A stretch of DNA of 64,000 bases from Rickettsiales bacterium (GCA_020630095.1 JAHDCD010000002.1:124001-188000), one strand, 5' to 3'. Shown: positions 8,005 to 16,369, numbered from the stretch's first letter. Program-made: numbers and translations. The notes: a model not told the origin generated them from the sequence alone.

Positions 8005-9912
8005 TTAGAATTGTAAAGGTCTTCTATCGGTCGGGAAGAAGTCGTTATAGAATGAACGATCTTCAATCGATACACCCTGACCCTTCTGTATAGTTGCTTT
8101 AATAAAGATCACAGTTTCGACAACTTGATTATCTTTTTCAACAGTTTTAAATGCTCTACCTAGTAACGGAACTCTAGAAGCCCCTGGAATACCGCGGTCA
8201 ACATTATTAGAACGTTCACTCATTAAACCGCCAATAACCATAATTTCGCCATTCTTCACACGCATAACCGTATCAATTTCACGCACTTCTACAACAGGGA
8301 TGCTAGAAGGTTCAATATCATCAGTATTCTCATTAGTATTTAAGATAAACTGTGTTGCAGGATCAGTTACAGTACCAGTAATACGCGTTAAAGTAGGGCG
8401 TACAGATAACATTACTTCATCACGAACTAAATCAATTGAAGGCTGAATGTTAAGTATTACACCAATTGGTACAGATTTAATTTGAGAGTTAACATCAAAA
8501 CGAGTTCTAGCAATGCCATTAAGATCATTGTCAGTGCTTTCAGTTACATCAAGCAGTGTGTATACAAAATTCTCAGCGAATGAAAGTATAGCATGCTGAT
8601 TATTCATAGCTGAAATACGCGGGCTAGATAATGTACGCGTTGCACCAAATTGCTCTACTAGATCAATAGCGGCTCCAATTGATAAGTTAGATGCGCCAAA
8701 TAATGAGCCAGGTAGTACTCCAATTGAGAAATCTTGTCCCGCGGCACCAATACCGCTAAATGAACCAAAGCTACTATCTACAGTAGTTCTGTCGCCAATA
8801 CCTATATTCCAATCAATACCACTTCTATGCCTATCATCTAACTCAACTTCAACTACTTTAGCTTCAATTAGTACTTGTGAATTAAATGATATAGAGATGA
8901 AATCTAGATAATCTCTAATCTCTCTATGTTGTTTAGAGTTAGCTAAAATAGAGATAATACCAGTATGCTTATTAACCGCTATAACCTTTGATTCTAGTGG
9001 TTTACCAGTAACTGCAGAAGTTACCTGATTAGTACCAACAGATCGTCCTTTATTATTAGCACTTGTTTCTTGAACCTGCTGTGGAGCATCTTGTGCTTCA
9101 GCCCCGGGGTTATAGTTTAAAATAATATTGTCTAAACCTTCTTTAACATTTTCCCAAATATTACCACCGTCAGAATTTTGATTTAAGTTACTGGTAGAAC
9201 CCGTATTTACCGAACTTCCTTCACCTGAAGAGCTAATAGAGGTAGACGTTTTTACCGTACTAGTTGAATTACGTTCAACATTAAGCAAGTTCATACGATA
9301 GTTCAGTACATAAGGCTTATCCTTAGATATCTTAACAGTACCGTTTTCAACTCTAATTACTAAATTTAGCTGTCTTGCTATACGCGCTAGAATCTCAGAA
9401 ACTCTACGTTTTCTAATATTAAGTAATACGCCACCCTCAATGGTCGGATCAATTTCAATATCTAAATCAGCCGATTGCGCCAATTGTAGTATAACATCTT
9501 TAATTGGTACATCTTCGGTAACGGATATTGAAAGGCGCTTATCATTAGGAATTTTAGGAATAATTAGTTCATCAGAAGTTGCTCTGTAAAGCGTAGTTGA
9601 TGAACTTGGATAACCTTTAATATTTTTATCAGAGAATTTTGAGCCTCGGCCATATAAATCTCTAATAAAATCAGATCTTGTTTGCCCTGTAACTTTATCT
9701 AGCGGGTCAATTGATCTGCCTGAGGTGAAGCGTTGGTTAGAATCATAATAAGTGGGGTCAATAGGGTCTTCACCAGGTTTGTATATTTCGCCATTTAGCG
9801 TAGCTTGGCCACGAGCGCGCAAATCGTCTATCGTGCCGACTTCACTGGCGTAATCACAACCGGATACACCTATTAAAATTAATAGAGAAAATATTAGATT
9901 TTTATAATTCAT
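8005..9912 (-). CDS. Secretin of type IV pilus / MSHA type (MshL/PilQ/GspD family), lipoprotein
   Basis: Outer-membrane secretin ring through which a pilus or type II-like system passes. From the ATG at 9912 the protein is 635 residues, with a lipoprotein signal ending GVSGC (Cys19) and a plausible AGGTAG ribosome binding site upstream, so the longer frame to 9966 is rejected. An STN/secretin N0-like domain (LSISVTEDVPIKDVILQLA) lies in the first 200 residues, then a Ser/Asn-rich linker. The C-terminal secretin domain holds the VLIEAKVVEVELDD segment and the RVPLLGRAFK gate-like segment. Prepilin peptidase lies upstream on the same strand; the remaining pilus genes are not here. Confidence 0.88.
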   Translation of the reverse strand: MNYKNLIFSLLILIGVSGCDYASEVGTIDDLRARGQATLNGEIYKPGEDPIDPTYYDSNQRFTSGRSIDPLDKVTGQTRSDFIRDLYGRGSKFSDKNIKGYPSSSTTLYRATSDELIIPKIPNDKRLSISVTEDVPIKDVILQLAQSADLDIEIDPTIEGGVLLNIRKRRVSEILARIARQLNLVIRVENGTVKISKDKPYVLNYRMNLLNVERNSTSTVKTSTSISSSGEGSSVNTGSTSNLNQNSDGGNIWENVKEGLDNIILNYNPGAEAQDAPQQVQETSANNKGRSVGTNQVTSAVTGKPLESKVIAVNKHTGIISILANSKQHREIRDYLDFISISFNSQVLIEAKVVEVELDDRHRSGIDWNIGIGDRTTVDSSFGSFSGIGAAGQDFSIGVLPGSLFGASNLSIGAAIDLVEQFGATRTLSSPRISAMNNQHAILSFAENFVYTLLDVTESTDNDLNGIARTRFDVNSQIKSVPIGVILNIQPSIDLVRDEVMLSVRPTLTRITGTVTDPATQFILNTNENTDDIEPSSIPVVEVREIDTVMRVKNGEIMVIGGLMSERSNNVDRGIPGASRVPLLGRAFKTVEKDNQVVETVIFIKATIQKGQGVSIEDRSFYNDFFPTDRRPLQF

Positions 9913-9928
9913 ATATCTACCTGATATA

Positions 9929-10036
9929 GTAAAAAACAGCATGCTATTTTTTACAAAAGCTAGCATGAGCTAGCTTTTCGCTGGCGTAGGCCTAGCGAGT
10001 ATTAATAAATTCTATGAATTTATTAACCAAAAAACA
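9929..10036. repeat. Double-palindrome element, copy A
   Basis: Outer palindrome around 9929-9954. Stem 1 is AAAAGCTAGC (9955-9964)/GCTAGCTTTT (9969-9978). The core 9979-9999 is CGC-rich and contains GCGTAGG and TAGCGAG. Stem 2 is an 11-bp perfect hairpin, 10002-10012/10016-10026. AAAAAACA occurs directly repeated at 9931-9938 and 10029-10036, like a target duplication. The element lies between the secretin and prepilin peptidase genes and supplies the stop codon of the latter. Confidence 0.6.
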
Positions 10037-10679
10037 AATGACCTGTTACTGCGCCAATAAATAGCGAAATACATAACGCTGGTGCAAATGGAAAGTAGCT
10101 ATCTTCCCTTTTGCTACGTAGAACAAGCCCACTTAATATACCGAATATACCAGCCAGAAACAAATACAAGCTAATTATTTCAATGGGCATAAAAAGGAAT
10201 GACGCGCCCAAGAACTTAACATCCCCCAAGCCTAGTCCCTCTGTACCTTTCCATTTAAGCATTAATAAGCGTAACCCAAAGCCAAGAGCTAGTGCTAATA
10301 GAGGCATATAGATGGTCTGTAATTCAAGGCCACTATAGTATAAGCCAATTATAGCCAGAGCTATATTTAACTCATCGGGTATGATGTAATGGTCAAAATC
10401 TATCACTGTAATAACCACGCATAAAAACAGCAGACCATAAAAAACATAAGGTAAATTTAAAATTGTAATTAATGTAAAAGAGATGGCAAAGAATATCTCA
10501 AGATACCTATAGCGCGTTGAAATCTTAGCCCCACACGCTCTGCATTTTGAATGAATTAATGGTATTAAATCAAATAATTTAAGCTTAACGCCGCACGCTG
10601 TACACTCAGATCTATCAAATATTACAGGTTTACCTTCTGGTAACCTATGAATAAGTACACTAGCAAATGAGCCGGCCAC
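10023..10679 (-). CDS. pilD: Prepilin peptidase / N-methyltransferase (PilD family)
   Basis: Inner-membrane aspartyl protease that cleaves type IV prepilins and methylates the new N-terminus. Two zinc-type pairs appear (CTACG and CRACG), then catalytic-type Asp motifs in VIDFDHYIIPDE and GLGLGDVKFLG, with several membrane helices. The only standard start is GTG at 10679, which opens inside the conserved GLVAGSFASVLIHRLP segment. The same frame reads IILGLVAGSF further upstream without ATG, GTG or TTG before a stop near 10720, overlapping trpA. The true start may therefore be non-canonical. The stop lies inside repeat element A. Confidence 0.87.
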   Translation of the reverse strand: MAGSFASVLIHRLPEGKPVIFDRSECTACGVKLKLFDLIPLIHSKCRACGAKISTRYRYLEIFFAISFTLITILNLPYVFYGLLFLCVVITVIDFDHYIIPDELNIALAIIGLYYSGLELQTIYMPLLALALGFGLRLLMLKWKGTEGLGLGDVKFLGASFLFMPIEIISLYLFLAGIFGILSGLVLRSKREDSYFPFAPALCISLFIGAVTGHLFFG

Positions 10680-10696
10680 CAGCCCTAGAATTATAT

Positions 10697-11479
10697 TTAA
10701 GAGATATTCGATTTTAAGTCAGATACAAAGTTACCAGCTTCATCTAGCTTACCTGTTCCTACCATGTCAACAATAGATGAGCCAACAACAACACCATCAA
10801 CGCCATCAATAGATGCAAACTCTTTTGCTTGAGCAGGCGTTTTGATACCAAAACCAACTACTACATTAACATTAGAATTTATAGAGCGTATGCGTGCAAT
10901 ATTATCCTTAACCTCATCCAAATCAGCCGATTGAGTGCCTGTAACGCCTTTAATAGAAATGTAGTAAAGAAACCCTTCAGCGCCTTTAGCTATTTTTTCT
11001 AAACGCTCTGTCGATGTAGTGGGAGCAACAAGTTTAATTAGTGAAAGCTCATCAGCAGTGCATAATTTATCACGCACATTTAAAAACTCAGCTTCTTCTT
11101 CGGCAGGTAAATCTACAATAATCAGCCCAGAAACGCCTGAATCCAAGCATTTTGTAATAAATTCTTCCGCGCCATAATGAAATATAGGATTATAATAACC
11201 CATTAAAATAACAGGAACTTTAGCATTAAAATTTTTAGCTAATTTGAAGCAATTATCAATTGACCCATCAGCTTTTAATGCGCGGTTAGCAGATTTCTGT
11301 ATTGTAACACCTTCCGCCATAGGGTCAGAAAAGGGCATTCCAAGCTCAATAATATCTGCACCATTTTCAGCCAGCATATCAAGTGCCTTAGCGCTAGTCT
11401 CAAAATCAGGGTCTGAGCCCATAATATAAGTTACAAGCTTTTTACCTTCAGATTCAAATTTTTGTTTAATGCTAGCCAA
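10697..11479 (-). CDS. trpA: Tryptophan synthase alpha chain
   Basis: Cleaves indole-3-glycerol phosphate and passes indole to TrpB. The 260 residues have the TIM-barrel signatures: catalytic Glu45 in IIELGMPFSDP, the ILMGYYNPI strand, GLIIVDLPAEE, and phosphate-binding VGFGIKTPAQAKEF and VVVGSSIV. The second catalytic residue, Asp60 in E. coli (ADG), is Glu56 here (SDPMAEG), a conservative but unusual change confirmed in the codon (GAA). trpB is not adjacent; thiD lies 3 bp upstream on the same strand. Confidence 0.95.
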   Translation of the reverse strand: MASIKQKFESEGKKLVTYIMGSDPDFETSAKALDMLAENGADIIELGMPFSDPMAEGVTIQKSANRALKADGSIDNCFKLAKNFNAKVPVILMGYYNPIFHYGAEEFITKCLDSGVSGLIIVDLPAEEEAEFLNVRDKLCTADELSLIKLVAPTTSTERLEKIAKGAEGFLYYISIKGVTGTQSADLDEVKDNIARIRSINSNVNVVVGFGIKTPAQAKEFASIDGVDGVVVGSSIVDMVGTGKLDEAGNFVSDLKSNIS

Positions 11480-11482
11480 TAT

Positions 11483-12223
11483 TTATTTCCTGCTCATATG
11501 GTTTAAATAGTTACCATTACCAACATTCCTTGGGGATTTTCTAATAGATAACTGCACGTAGTTTATAGCCTCATAAATCGCAGTTACCATATCTTTTCCA
11601 CGTGCTAATTCGCAGGCAGTTGCAGTAGCTAATGCACAGCCAGTACCATGGAAGTCATTTTGTGTAGTACGAACGGAACGGAAAGTATATTCTTCATTCT
11701 GATGGTTCAGCACGTCCGTAATAACAGAACCTTCCTTATGCCCACCTTTAACTAGCACTGAAACATCTATTTCATCTAGCTGAGAGCTAAACTTTTTATA
11801 TTCATCTAAGTTTGGTGTTATTAAGGTGCAAAGCGGAAATAATTTTTCTACTAAAACATCTAATGCTTCAGAATCGTATAATTCTTCGTCAGTAGATGAT
11901 ACCATAACGGGATCTAGTATAACAGGTGCTCCGGCAAATAGATTTCCAACTGCGCTTGCTACAACTTCAACTACTTCCGCATTATGTAGCATGCCAATTT
12001 TTATAGCATCTACACCAACTCCTTCCGAGATGGCAATAATTTGTTTACGAATCAATTCGGGTGAAACTGCTTCTTGCATATAGAATTTATCAGCGCTTTG
12101 TGCAGTCACAGCTGTTACTACAGAAGATGCATAGCACGAAAATGCAGAAGCTACTTTAATATCCGCCTGAATTCCTGCCCCTCCTGAAGGGTCTGATCCA
12201 CCTATGGTTAATAATCGAAACAT
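11483..12223 (-). CDS. thiD: Hydroxymethylpyrimidine/phosphomethylpyrimidine kinase
   Basis: Phosphorylates HMP and HMP-P for thiamine synthesis. Ribokinase fold with TIGGSDPSGGAGIQADIKV at the N-terminus, VTAVTAQ, the VILDPVMVSS segment and the catalytic anion hole DFHGTGCALATA. The 246 residues are slightly short but complete. The start codon sits at the edge of a 17-bp perfect palindrome (12222-12258), so the translation start could be masked in RNA. I looked for a TPP riboswitch upstream and saw none. Confidence 0.94.
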   Translation of the reverse strand: MFRLLTIGGSDPSGGAGIQADIKVASAFSCYASSVVTAVTAQSADKFYMQEAVSPELIRKQIIAISEGVGVDAIKIGMLHNAEVVEVVASAVGNLFAGAPVILDPVMVSSTDEELYDSEALDVLVEKLFPLCTLITPNLDEYKKFSSQLDEIDVSVLVKGGHKEGSVITDVLNHQNEEYTFRSVRTTQNDFHGTGCALATATACELARGKDMVTAIYEAINYVQLSIRKSPRNVGNGNYLNHMSRK

Positions 12224-12339
12224 AATTAATAATAAATTCTAAATTTATTATTAATTATCAAAATAAAGGCTGACACGCCTTTATTTTGCGCGCGAAGCGC
12301 AAGCGTAGTGTTAATAATTTTTTGTTAAAAATTATTAAC
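12222..12339. repeat. Double-palindrome element, copy B
   Basis: Three hairpins in series between divergent genes. First, a 17-bp perfect AT palindrome (12222-12238/12242-12258). Second, an 11-bp stem with AAAATAAAGGC (12260-12270) and GCCTTTATTTT (12277-12287). A G/C-rich core (12288-12309) contains GCGAAGCGCAAGCGTAG. Last, a 13-bp perfect stem (12310-12322/12327-12339). Same plan as copies A, C, D and E with different arm sequences. Confidence 0.6.
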
Positions 12340-12388
12340 AAAAGACAAGAGCTTGTAATGAAGTTAAGAATATTTATCTTTGTTGGCA

Positions 12389-13525
12389 ATGCCTAATAAA
12401 AATAAAATAATTATCGTTGGTGGTGGCTTGTCGGGTTTACTAACCGCGGTTGCACTAAAAAATATCGGCGAAATTACCTTAATAGACCCCAATATCAATA
12501 AGCCTTATAAGGATTTTAGAACCACAGCTATCAGTCATGGCTCATCATTATTTCTAGAAAAACTAGGTATTTGGAAAGATATAAAAGAGTTAGGCGCTAT
12601 AGATAAAATCAAAATCTTTGATAATGAGGGTGAACGCGATTCAGTTTTCTCTAGTGATTTTGAGAATAACTCCCATCCAATGGGTTATATTATCGAGAAT
12701 AAATATATTATCTCTGCATATAAAAAAGCTTTGCCTAAAGGCATTGCCATTGTTGAAGATTTCGTATCATCTATTGATAAAGAAAATAACCAGATAACCT
12801 TAAAATCAGGGGATCAGCATAAATTTGATATCTTAATCGCGGCAGATGGTAGAAACTCATTCGTACGCGAGCATCTTAATATAAATACGCGCTCTAAAAG
12901 CTATAAACAGTCGGCTATGGTTTCCATTGTTGAACATGAAAAGCCTCACAATAATATCGCTGTAGAACGCTTTACCGCCGCAGGCCCATTAGCCATTCTA
13001 CCAATGGCGGATCAGCATAAATCTTCAATTGTATGGTCTGAAGAAAATGAAATAGCCAAAAAAATATTTGAATCAGATGATTTCCAAAGCCTATTAGAAC
13101 GTGGCACTTCAAAAGATATCGGCAAAATTACCAAAATTACCGATAGAGCCATGTATCCGCTTTCATTAAAATATATGCGTAAAATGGTGCATAACGATAT
13201 TATTTTTATCGGTGATGCCGCCCATGCCATTCACCCTATCGCAGGGCAGGGCTATAATCTAACTATACGCGATATTGAGGCCTTAAAAGAGAAGTTAGAA
13301 GGAAATATTTCGCTAGGTTTTGCCCTGAAATCTGGGCTAGAGCAATTTTCATCTTCGCGCATGAGAGATATTTATAAGCTTATTGCCGCCACGGACGGAC
13401 TAAACTCTCTATTCTCAACGGATAACTTCGCCGTGAAGGCGCTGCGCAGAGTAGGGGTTGGCATATTCAGCAAGTCCACAAAAGTTAAAGACTATACCAT
13501 CAAGTACGCAATGGGACTGGGGTAG
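12389..13525 (+). CDS. UbiH/UbiF/Coq6-family FAD-dependent ring hydroxylase
   Basis: Flavin monooxygenase, probably hydroxylating a ubiquinone precursor ring. The Rossmann FAD motif IIIVGGGLSGLLTAVAL opens the protein, LIAADGRNSFVRE is the DG motif, and GDAAHAIHPIAGQGYNLTIRD is the second FAD/ribityl motif characteristic of the UbiH family. The ATG at 12389 is chosen over an in-frame TTG at 12380. It stands alone between repeat elements. Which ring position (C5, C6 or C1) it modifies cannot be told from sequence. Confidence 0.88.
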   Translation: MPNKNKIIIVGGGLSGLLTAVALKNIGEITLIDPNINKPYKDFRTTAISHGSSLFLEKLGIWKDIKELGAIDKIKIFDNEGERDSVFSSDFENNSHPMGYIIENKYIISAYKKALPKGIAIVEDFVSSIDKENNQITLKSGDQHKFDILIAADGRNSFVREHLNINTRSKSYKQSAMVSIVEHEKPHNNIAVERFTAAGPLAILPMADQHKSSIVWSEENEIAKKIFESDDFQSLLERGTSKDIGKITKITDRAMYPLSLKYMRKMVHNDIIFIGDAAHAIHPIAGQGYNLTIRDIEALKEKLEGNISLGFALKSGLEQFSSSRMRDIYKLIAATDGLNSLFSTDNFAVKALRRVGVGIFSKSTKVKDYTIKYAMGLG

Positions 13526-13540
13526 TGAATTTTCTAATAC

Positions 13541-13768
13541 GTCATTCCAAAAAAACGACAGCGAAGCTGAGTGCATATCCGGAATCCAGTTAGTCTATGC
13601 TTGCGTTAGCAAGCACTTATAGTAAATTAGAATTTACTATCAACAAAAGCTTGAACTTTTGTTACGCCGCGTAGCGAGTGTATCTAAATTACATCGTATT
13701 CACGATGTAATTTAGAAAAGACTATGCTATTTAATGCTCTGGATTCGCCGATCAAGTCGGCGAATGAC
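13541..13768. repeat. RPE-like GTCATTCC repeat interrupted by double-palindrome element copy C
   Basis: Outer parts (13541-13589 and 13739-13768) resemble the GTCAT(T/C)CC...GGAATGAC repeats at 17.1 and 53.3 kb. Between them lie hairpins 13619-13628/13631-13640 (10 bp) and 13643-13649/13656-13662 (7 bp), a core with GCCGCGTAGCGAG (13663-13680), and a 15-bp perfect stem 13683-13697/13702-13716. AG(T/A)CTATGCT occurs directly repeated at 13592-13601 and 13719-13728, as if the inner element had inserted with a 10-bp duplication. Confidence 0.6.
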
Positions 13769-14387
13769 AATTGAAGGAATCAATCGCCCGAGCAATATTA
13801 TCACTATTCCAAACAGATGAAATAACGGCGATGAAATCTGCACCGGCATCTTTTAAAGGTTGGGCATTATCAGCATTAATTCCACCAATTGCAACACATG
13901 GGATATTAGCAAACTCATTCCAGAATGTAAGTAATTCAACTTCAGCTTTGCGTAGTTTTTCAGCGGGTTTACTGGTGGTCGGGTAAAATGCCCCGAAGGC
14001 TACATAATTAGCGCCTTGCTCGCCTGCGCTAAATGCTAAATCAAGTGAGTCATAACAGCTCGCGCCGATAATCTTACCTTCGCCTAATATTTCACGCGCT
14101 TGCTTTACAGAAACATCATCTTCACCTAGATGTACACCAGATGCTCCCACTTCGCTGGCAACCTTTACATTGTCATTAATTATAAGTTCAACTTTATGCT
14201 TATCACAAACTGGCTTAATTGCCTTTGCGTATTCAAGCATTAACTCGTTAGATACTTTACCATAAGGTTCAAGCTTCAAGCGTAATTGAAACACCGCAAC
14301 CTTGCCCGTTGCTAATGCCTCATCAAGTTTAAGCAAAAAGTTTTCTAGCTCAAAATTCGGTGGAGATATTAAGTATAACTTAGCCAT
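13752..14387 (-). CDS. thiE: Thiamine-phosphate synthase
   Basis: Couples HMP-PP with the thiazole phosphate to give thiamine phosphate. TIM barrel with VAVFQLRLK, LIINDNVKVA, GVHLGEDDVS, the GASCYDS strand, FGAFYPTTSKP and VAIGGINADN, matching the ThiE phosphate and pyrophosphate sites. It overlaps the queF stop by one base (TAATG), so the two are coupled. The last few residues (CHSPT) and the stop are encoded by the edge of the intergenic repeat, suggesting the repeat replaced the native C-terminus. Confidence 0.92.
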   Translation of the reverse strand: MAKLYLISPPNFELENFLLKLDEALATGKVAVFQLRLKLEPYGKVSNELMLEYAKAIKPVCDKHKVELIINDNVKVASEVGASGVHLGEDDVSVKQAREILGEGKIIGASCYDSLDLAFSAGEQGANYVAFGAFYPTTSKPAEKLRKAEVELLTFWNEFANIPCVAIGGINADNAQPLKDAGADFIAVISSVWNSDNIARAIDSFNCHSPT

Positions 14388-14845
14388 TAGCCGCGCCCTT
14401 TATAGTTTTGAACATCCTGTTCAGGTATATAAACGCCAGCAGGTTTTTCATCAGTTTGATAGAAAATATCAATAGGAATACCACCGCGTGGATACCAGTA
14501 ACCACCGATTCGTAGCCATTTAGGTTTGCATGTTTCTATAATTTTCTTGGCAATAGATATCGTACAGGCTTCATGGAAATCGCCGTGATTGCGGAATGAG
14601 GTAAGGTATAGTTTTAACGATTTACTCTCTACAATTTTATCATTTGGAACATAATCTATAACTAAATGCGCAAAGTCTGGCTGACCAGTTACAGGGCAAA
14701 TAGAGGTAAATTCAGGACATGAGAAACGAATGTTATAATCAACATCTGTATGCGGATTATCAACTGCTTCTAGCTCTGCCTTTTCTGGCGATGCAGCTGC
14801 ATAAGAGGTTGAGCCTAGCTTTTCTAAATCTTGGTAATTGGTCAT
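14387..14845 (-). CDS. queF: NADPH-dependent 7-cyano-7-deazaguanine reductase
   Basis: Reduces preQ0 to preQ1 in queuosine synthesis. The 152-residue unimodular (YkvM-like) form has the nucleophilic Cys50 in [12 protein letters not shown], Asp57 seven residues on, the QueF motif [20 protein letters not shown] and RGGIPIDIF near the C-terminus. The ATG follows directly on a hairpin/T-run. The GGGG in the 3' arm of that hairpin (14853-14856) is the only apparent ribosome binding site. thiE follows with a 1-bp overlap. Confidence 0.95.
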   Translation of the reverse strand: MTNYQDLEKLGSTSYAAASPEKAELEAVDNPHTDVDYNIRFSCPEFTSICPVTGQPDFAHLVIDYVPNDKIVESKSLKLYLTSFRNHGDFHEACTISIAKKIIETCKPKWLRIGGYWYPRGGIPIDIFYQTDEKPAGVYIPEQDVQNYKGRG

Positions 14846-14877
14846 AAAAAATCCCCATGTAAATATACACAGGGATT
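14846..14877 (-). terminator. Porin terminator whose hairpin contains the queF ribosome binding site
   Basis: On the minus strand a 10-position stem (14868-14877 with 14850-14859, including G-T wobbles and no obvious interruption) is followed by six T's that run directly into the queF ATG. It looks like an intrinsic terminator for the upstream porin. Its 3' arm also carries the GGGG that would serve queF as a Shine-Dalgarno, so RNA folding could limit both read-through and queF initiation. Confidence 0.6.
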
Positions 14878-14911
14878 CTAATTAAAATAATCTTAAGTTA
14901 CAACAGCTTTA

Positions 14912-16369
14912 CTAGAAGCTAAGTTCAATACCAGCTAAAGTGATTATACCATCTCTATCAGCAAAAGCCGCATTATCATGAGTAAAGTCAACAAAGTTGA
15001 ACTCTAAATATGGAGCAATACCAGCAGCAAAGTTATAGTCTAAACCAAGTGAGATATTTTCAAATTCAACGCCATTAGCATTAGTTGAATCATCAATTTC
15101 AGAAGCAAAATAACCTAATGAAGCACCTATACCAGCAATTTCATAAGCTATAGCTAAGTCATAATATTCACCATCGCGAGTAGCATCTAGGTCGCCATGG
15201 CTACCATAGGAGCCGGCAACACTTAAGCCTTTATGATCTATACCTAAGCCTAATGCCCAAGCAGATCTATCTTCATTAGCGCCTTTACCTGAACCAAATT
15301 CACCAGTTAATGATGCATGAATTGCAGTGCCAGCTAATTCATTAATAATTCTAGAGTAAAGTGCACCAATCTGAACTAAGTTTTCTTGAGTTCTTACGTC
15401 TGCAACTGGGTTAAATATGTTTTGACCAACAGAGTTTGACTGTGGTGCAAATGATAAACCAAATTGAAGTCCATTAATGCTAGGAGAATAGTATGAAACT
15501 TTAGTGGCATCTAGCTCATTATTAAAGCCTGCCTTCTGAACGTTATAAGATACAGAACCTGGTTTGATAATAGTATCAACAGGGTTGGTTGTATAAGCAG
15601 TATTATTTCCAGCTAAGAAGTGGTGGAAATCACCTGAAGTACCACCGGTACCTCTTTGTATATTAGCAGAAGAAACGGCTAATCTAGTTTCAGCACCTTC
15701 AACGCCACCTAGCTCAAATCGACCAGCTTTATTTTCAACATAAAGGAATGTTTTATCAGCATTGAAACCATCATTTCTAGCGTCAGATGAAACATCACCT
15801 TCTAGCTCAATAACGGCACCATATTCTAGGCCTCTATCTGTTTCAGCAGAGATTTTGAAGTGAATCTCAGTATCATTTCTAAATGCGTGCTCATTACCTT
15901 GGTTACCATTTATGAAATCATAAGGATTAACGCCGGCTTGGAAGTCCATGAATCCACCTAGAGTAATATCTAAGCCTGTTCTTTCAGATTCCAAAGAAGA
16001 TGTATTAACAACTTTCTCAACAACTTTAGTTTTAGTTACAGTATTTTGAACTGCTTTTGGCTGTTCCAGTTGAACAGTTCTAACTGCAGGAGCCTTCTGA
16101 ACAGTAATAGCTGGCGCAGTATATGTTGGTGCCGAGGTGCGCACTGTAGGAGTTGCCGACGGAAGTGTGTAAGTATTACTTTGAACAGTTGGCGCTCTAT
16201 ACGTCGTCGTAGTTGGAGCCTGATAAGTAACTGTATTCGTAGTAGATGGCTGATATAATTTAACAGCGGGTTGATACGAAGGTACTTCGTAAGTGTAATT
16301 TAGTCCACCTGCCATCGCAGAGCTAGACGCAATAAAAGTTGCCACAAAAGCATAAGATAATTTCTTCAT
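14912..16369 (-). CDS. Outer-membrane porin with Pro/Thr-rich N-terminal segment
   Basis: Predicted general-diffusion porin. A signal peptide (MKKLSYAFVATFIASSSAMA) is followed by about 90 residues rich in Pro, Thr, Val and Tyr (repeated YQAPT/YRAPT-like units). From GGFMDFQAGV near residue 140 a Porin_4-type barrel of alternating strands runs to the terminal aromatic residue (LAGIELSF). GAGG-type loop-3 equivalents are not obvious. A good ribosome binding site (AAGGA) precedes the ATG. The proline-rich extension is unusual for this family and may span periplasm or bind the cell wall. Confidence 0.85.
   Translation of the reverse strand: MKKLSYAFVATFIASSSAMAGGLNYTYEVPSYQPAVKLYQPSTTNTVTYQAPTTTTYRAPTVQSNTYTLPSATPTVRTSAPTYTAPAITVQKAPAVRTVQLEQPKAVQNTVTKTKVVEKVVNTSSLESERTGLDITLGGFMDFQAGVNPYDFINGNQGNEHAFRNDTEIHFKISAETDRGLEYGAVIELEGDVSSDARNDGFNADKTFLYVENKAGRFELGGVEGAETRLAVSSANIQRGTGGTSGDFHHFLAGNNTAYTTNPVDTIIKPGSVSYNVQKAGFNNELDATKVSYYSPSINGLQFGLSFAPQSNSVGQNIFNPVADVRTQENLVQIGALYSRIINELAGTAIHASLTGEFGSGKGANEDRSAWALGLGIDHKGLSVAGSYGSHGDLDATRDGEYYDLAIAYEIAGIGASLGYFASEIDDSTNANGVEFENISLGLDYNFAAGIAPYLEFNFVDFTHDNAAFADRDGIITLAGIELSF

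Noticed and set aside
9913-9966. Longer start for the secretin
   Set aside because: The internal ATG at 9912 gives a proper lipoprotein signal and has an AGGTAG site; the extension spoils the signal peptide and runs into repeat copy A.
12224-12300. TPP riboswitch upstream of thiD
   Set aside because: No CUGAGA-type thi-box core; only AT palindromes and repeat copy B.
14846-14911. preQ1 riboswitch ahead of queF
   Set aside because: The region lacks the preQ1-I loop and A-rich tail pattern and is better explained as the porin terminator.
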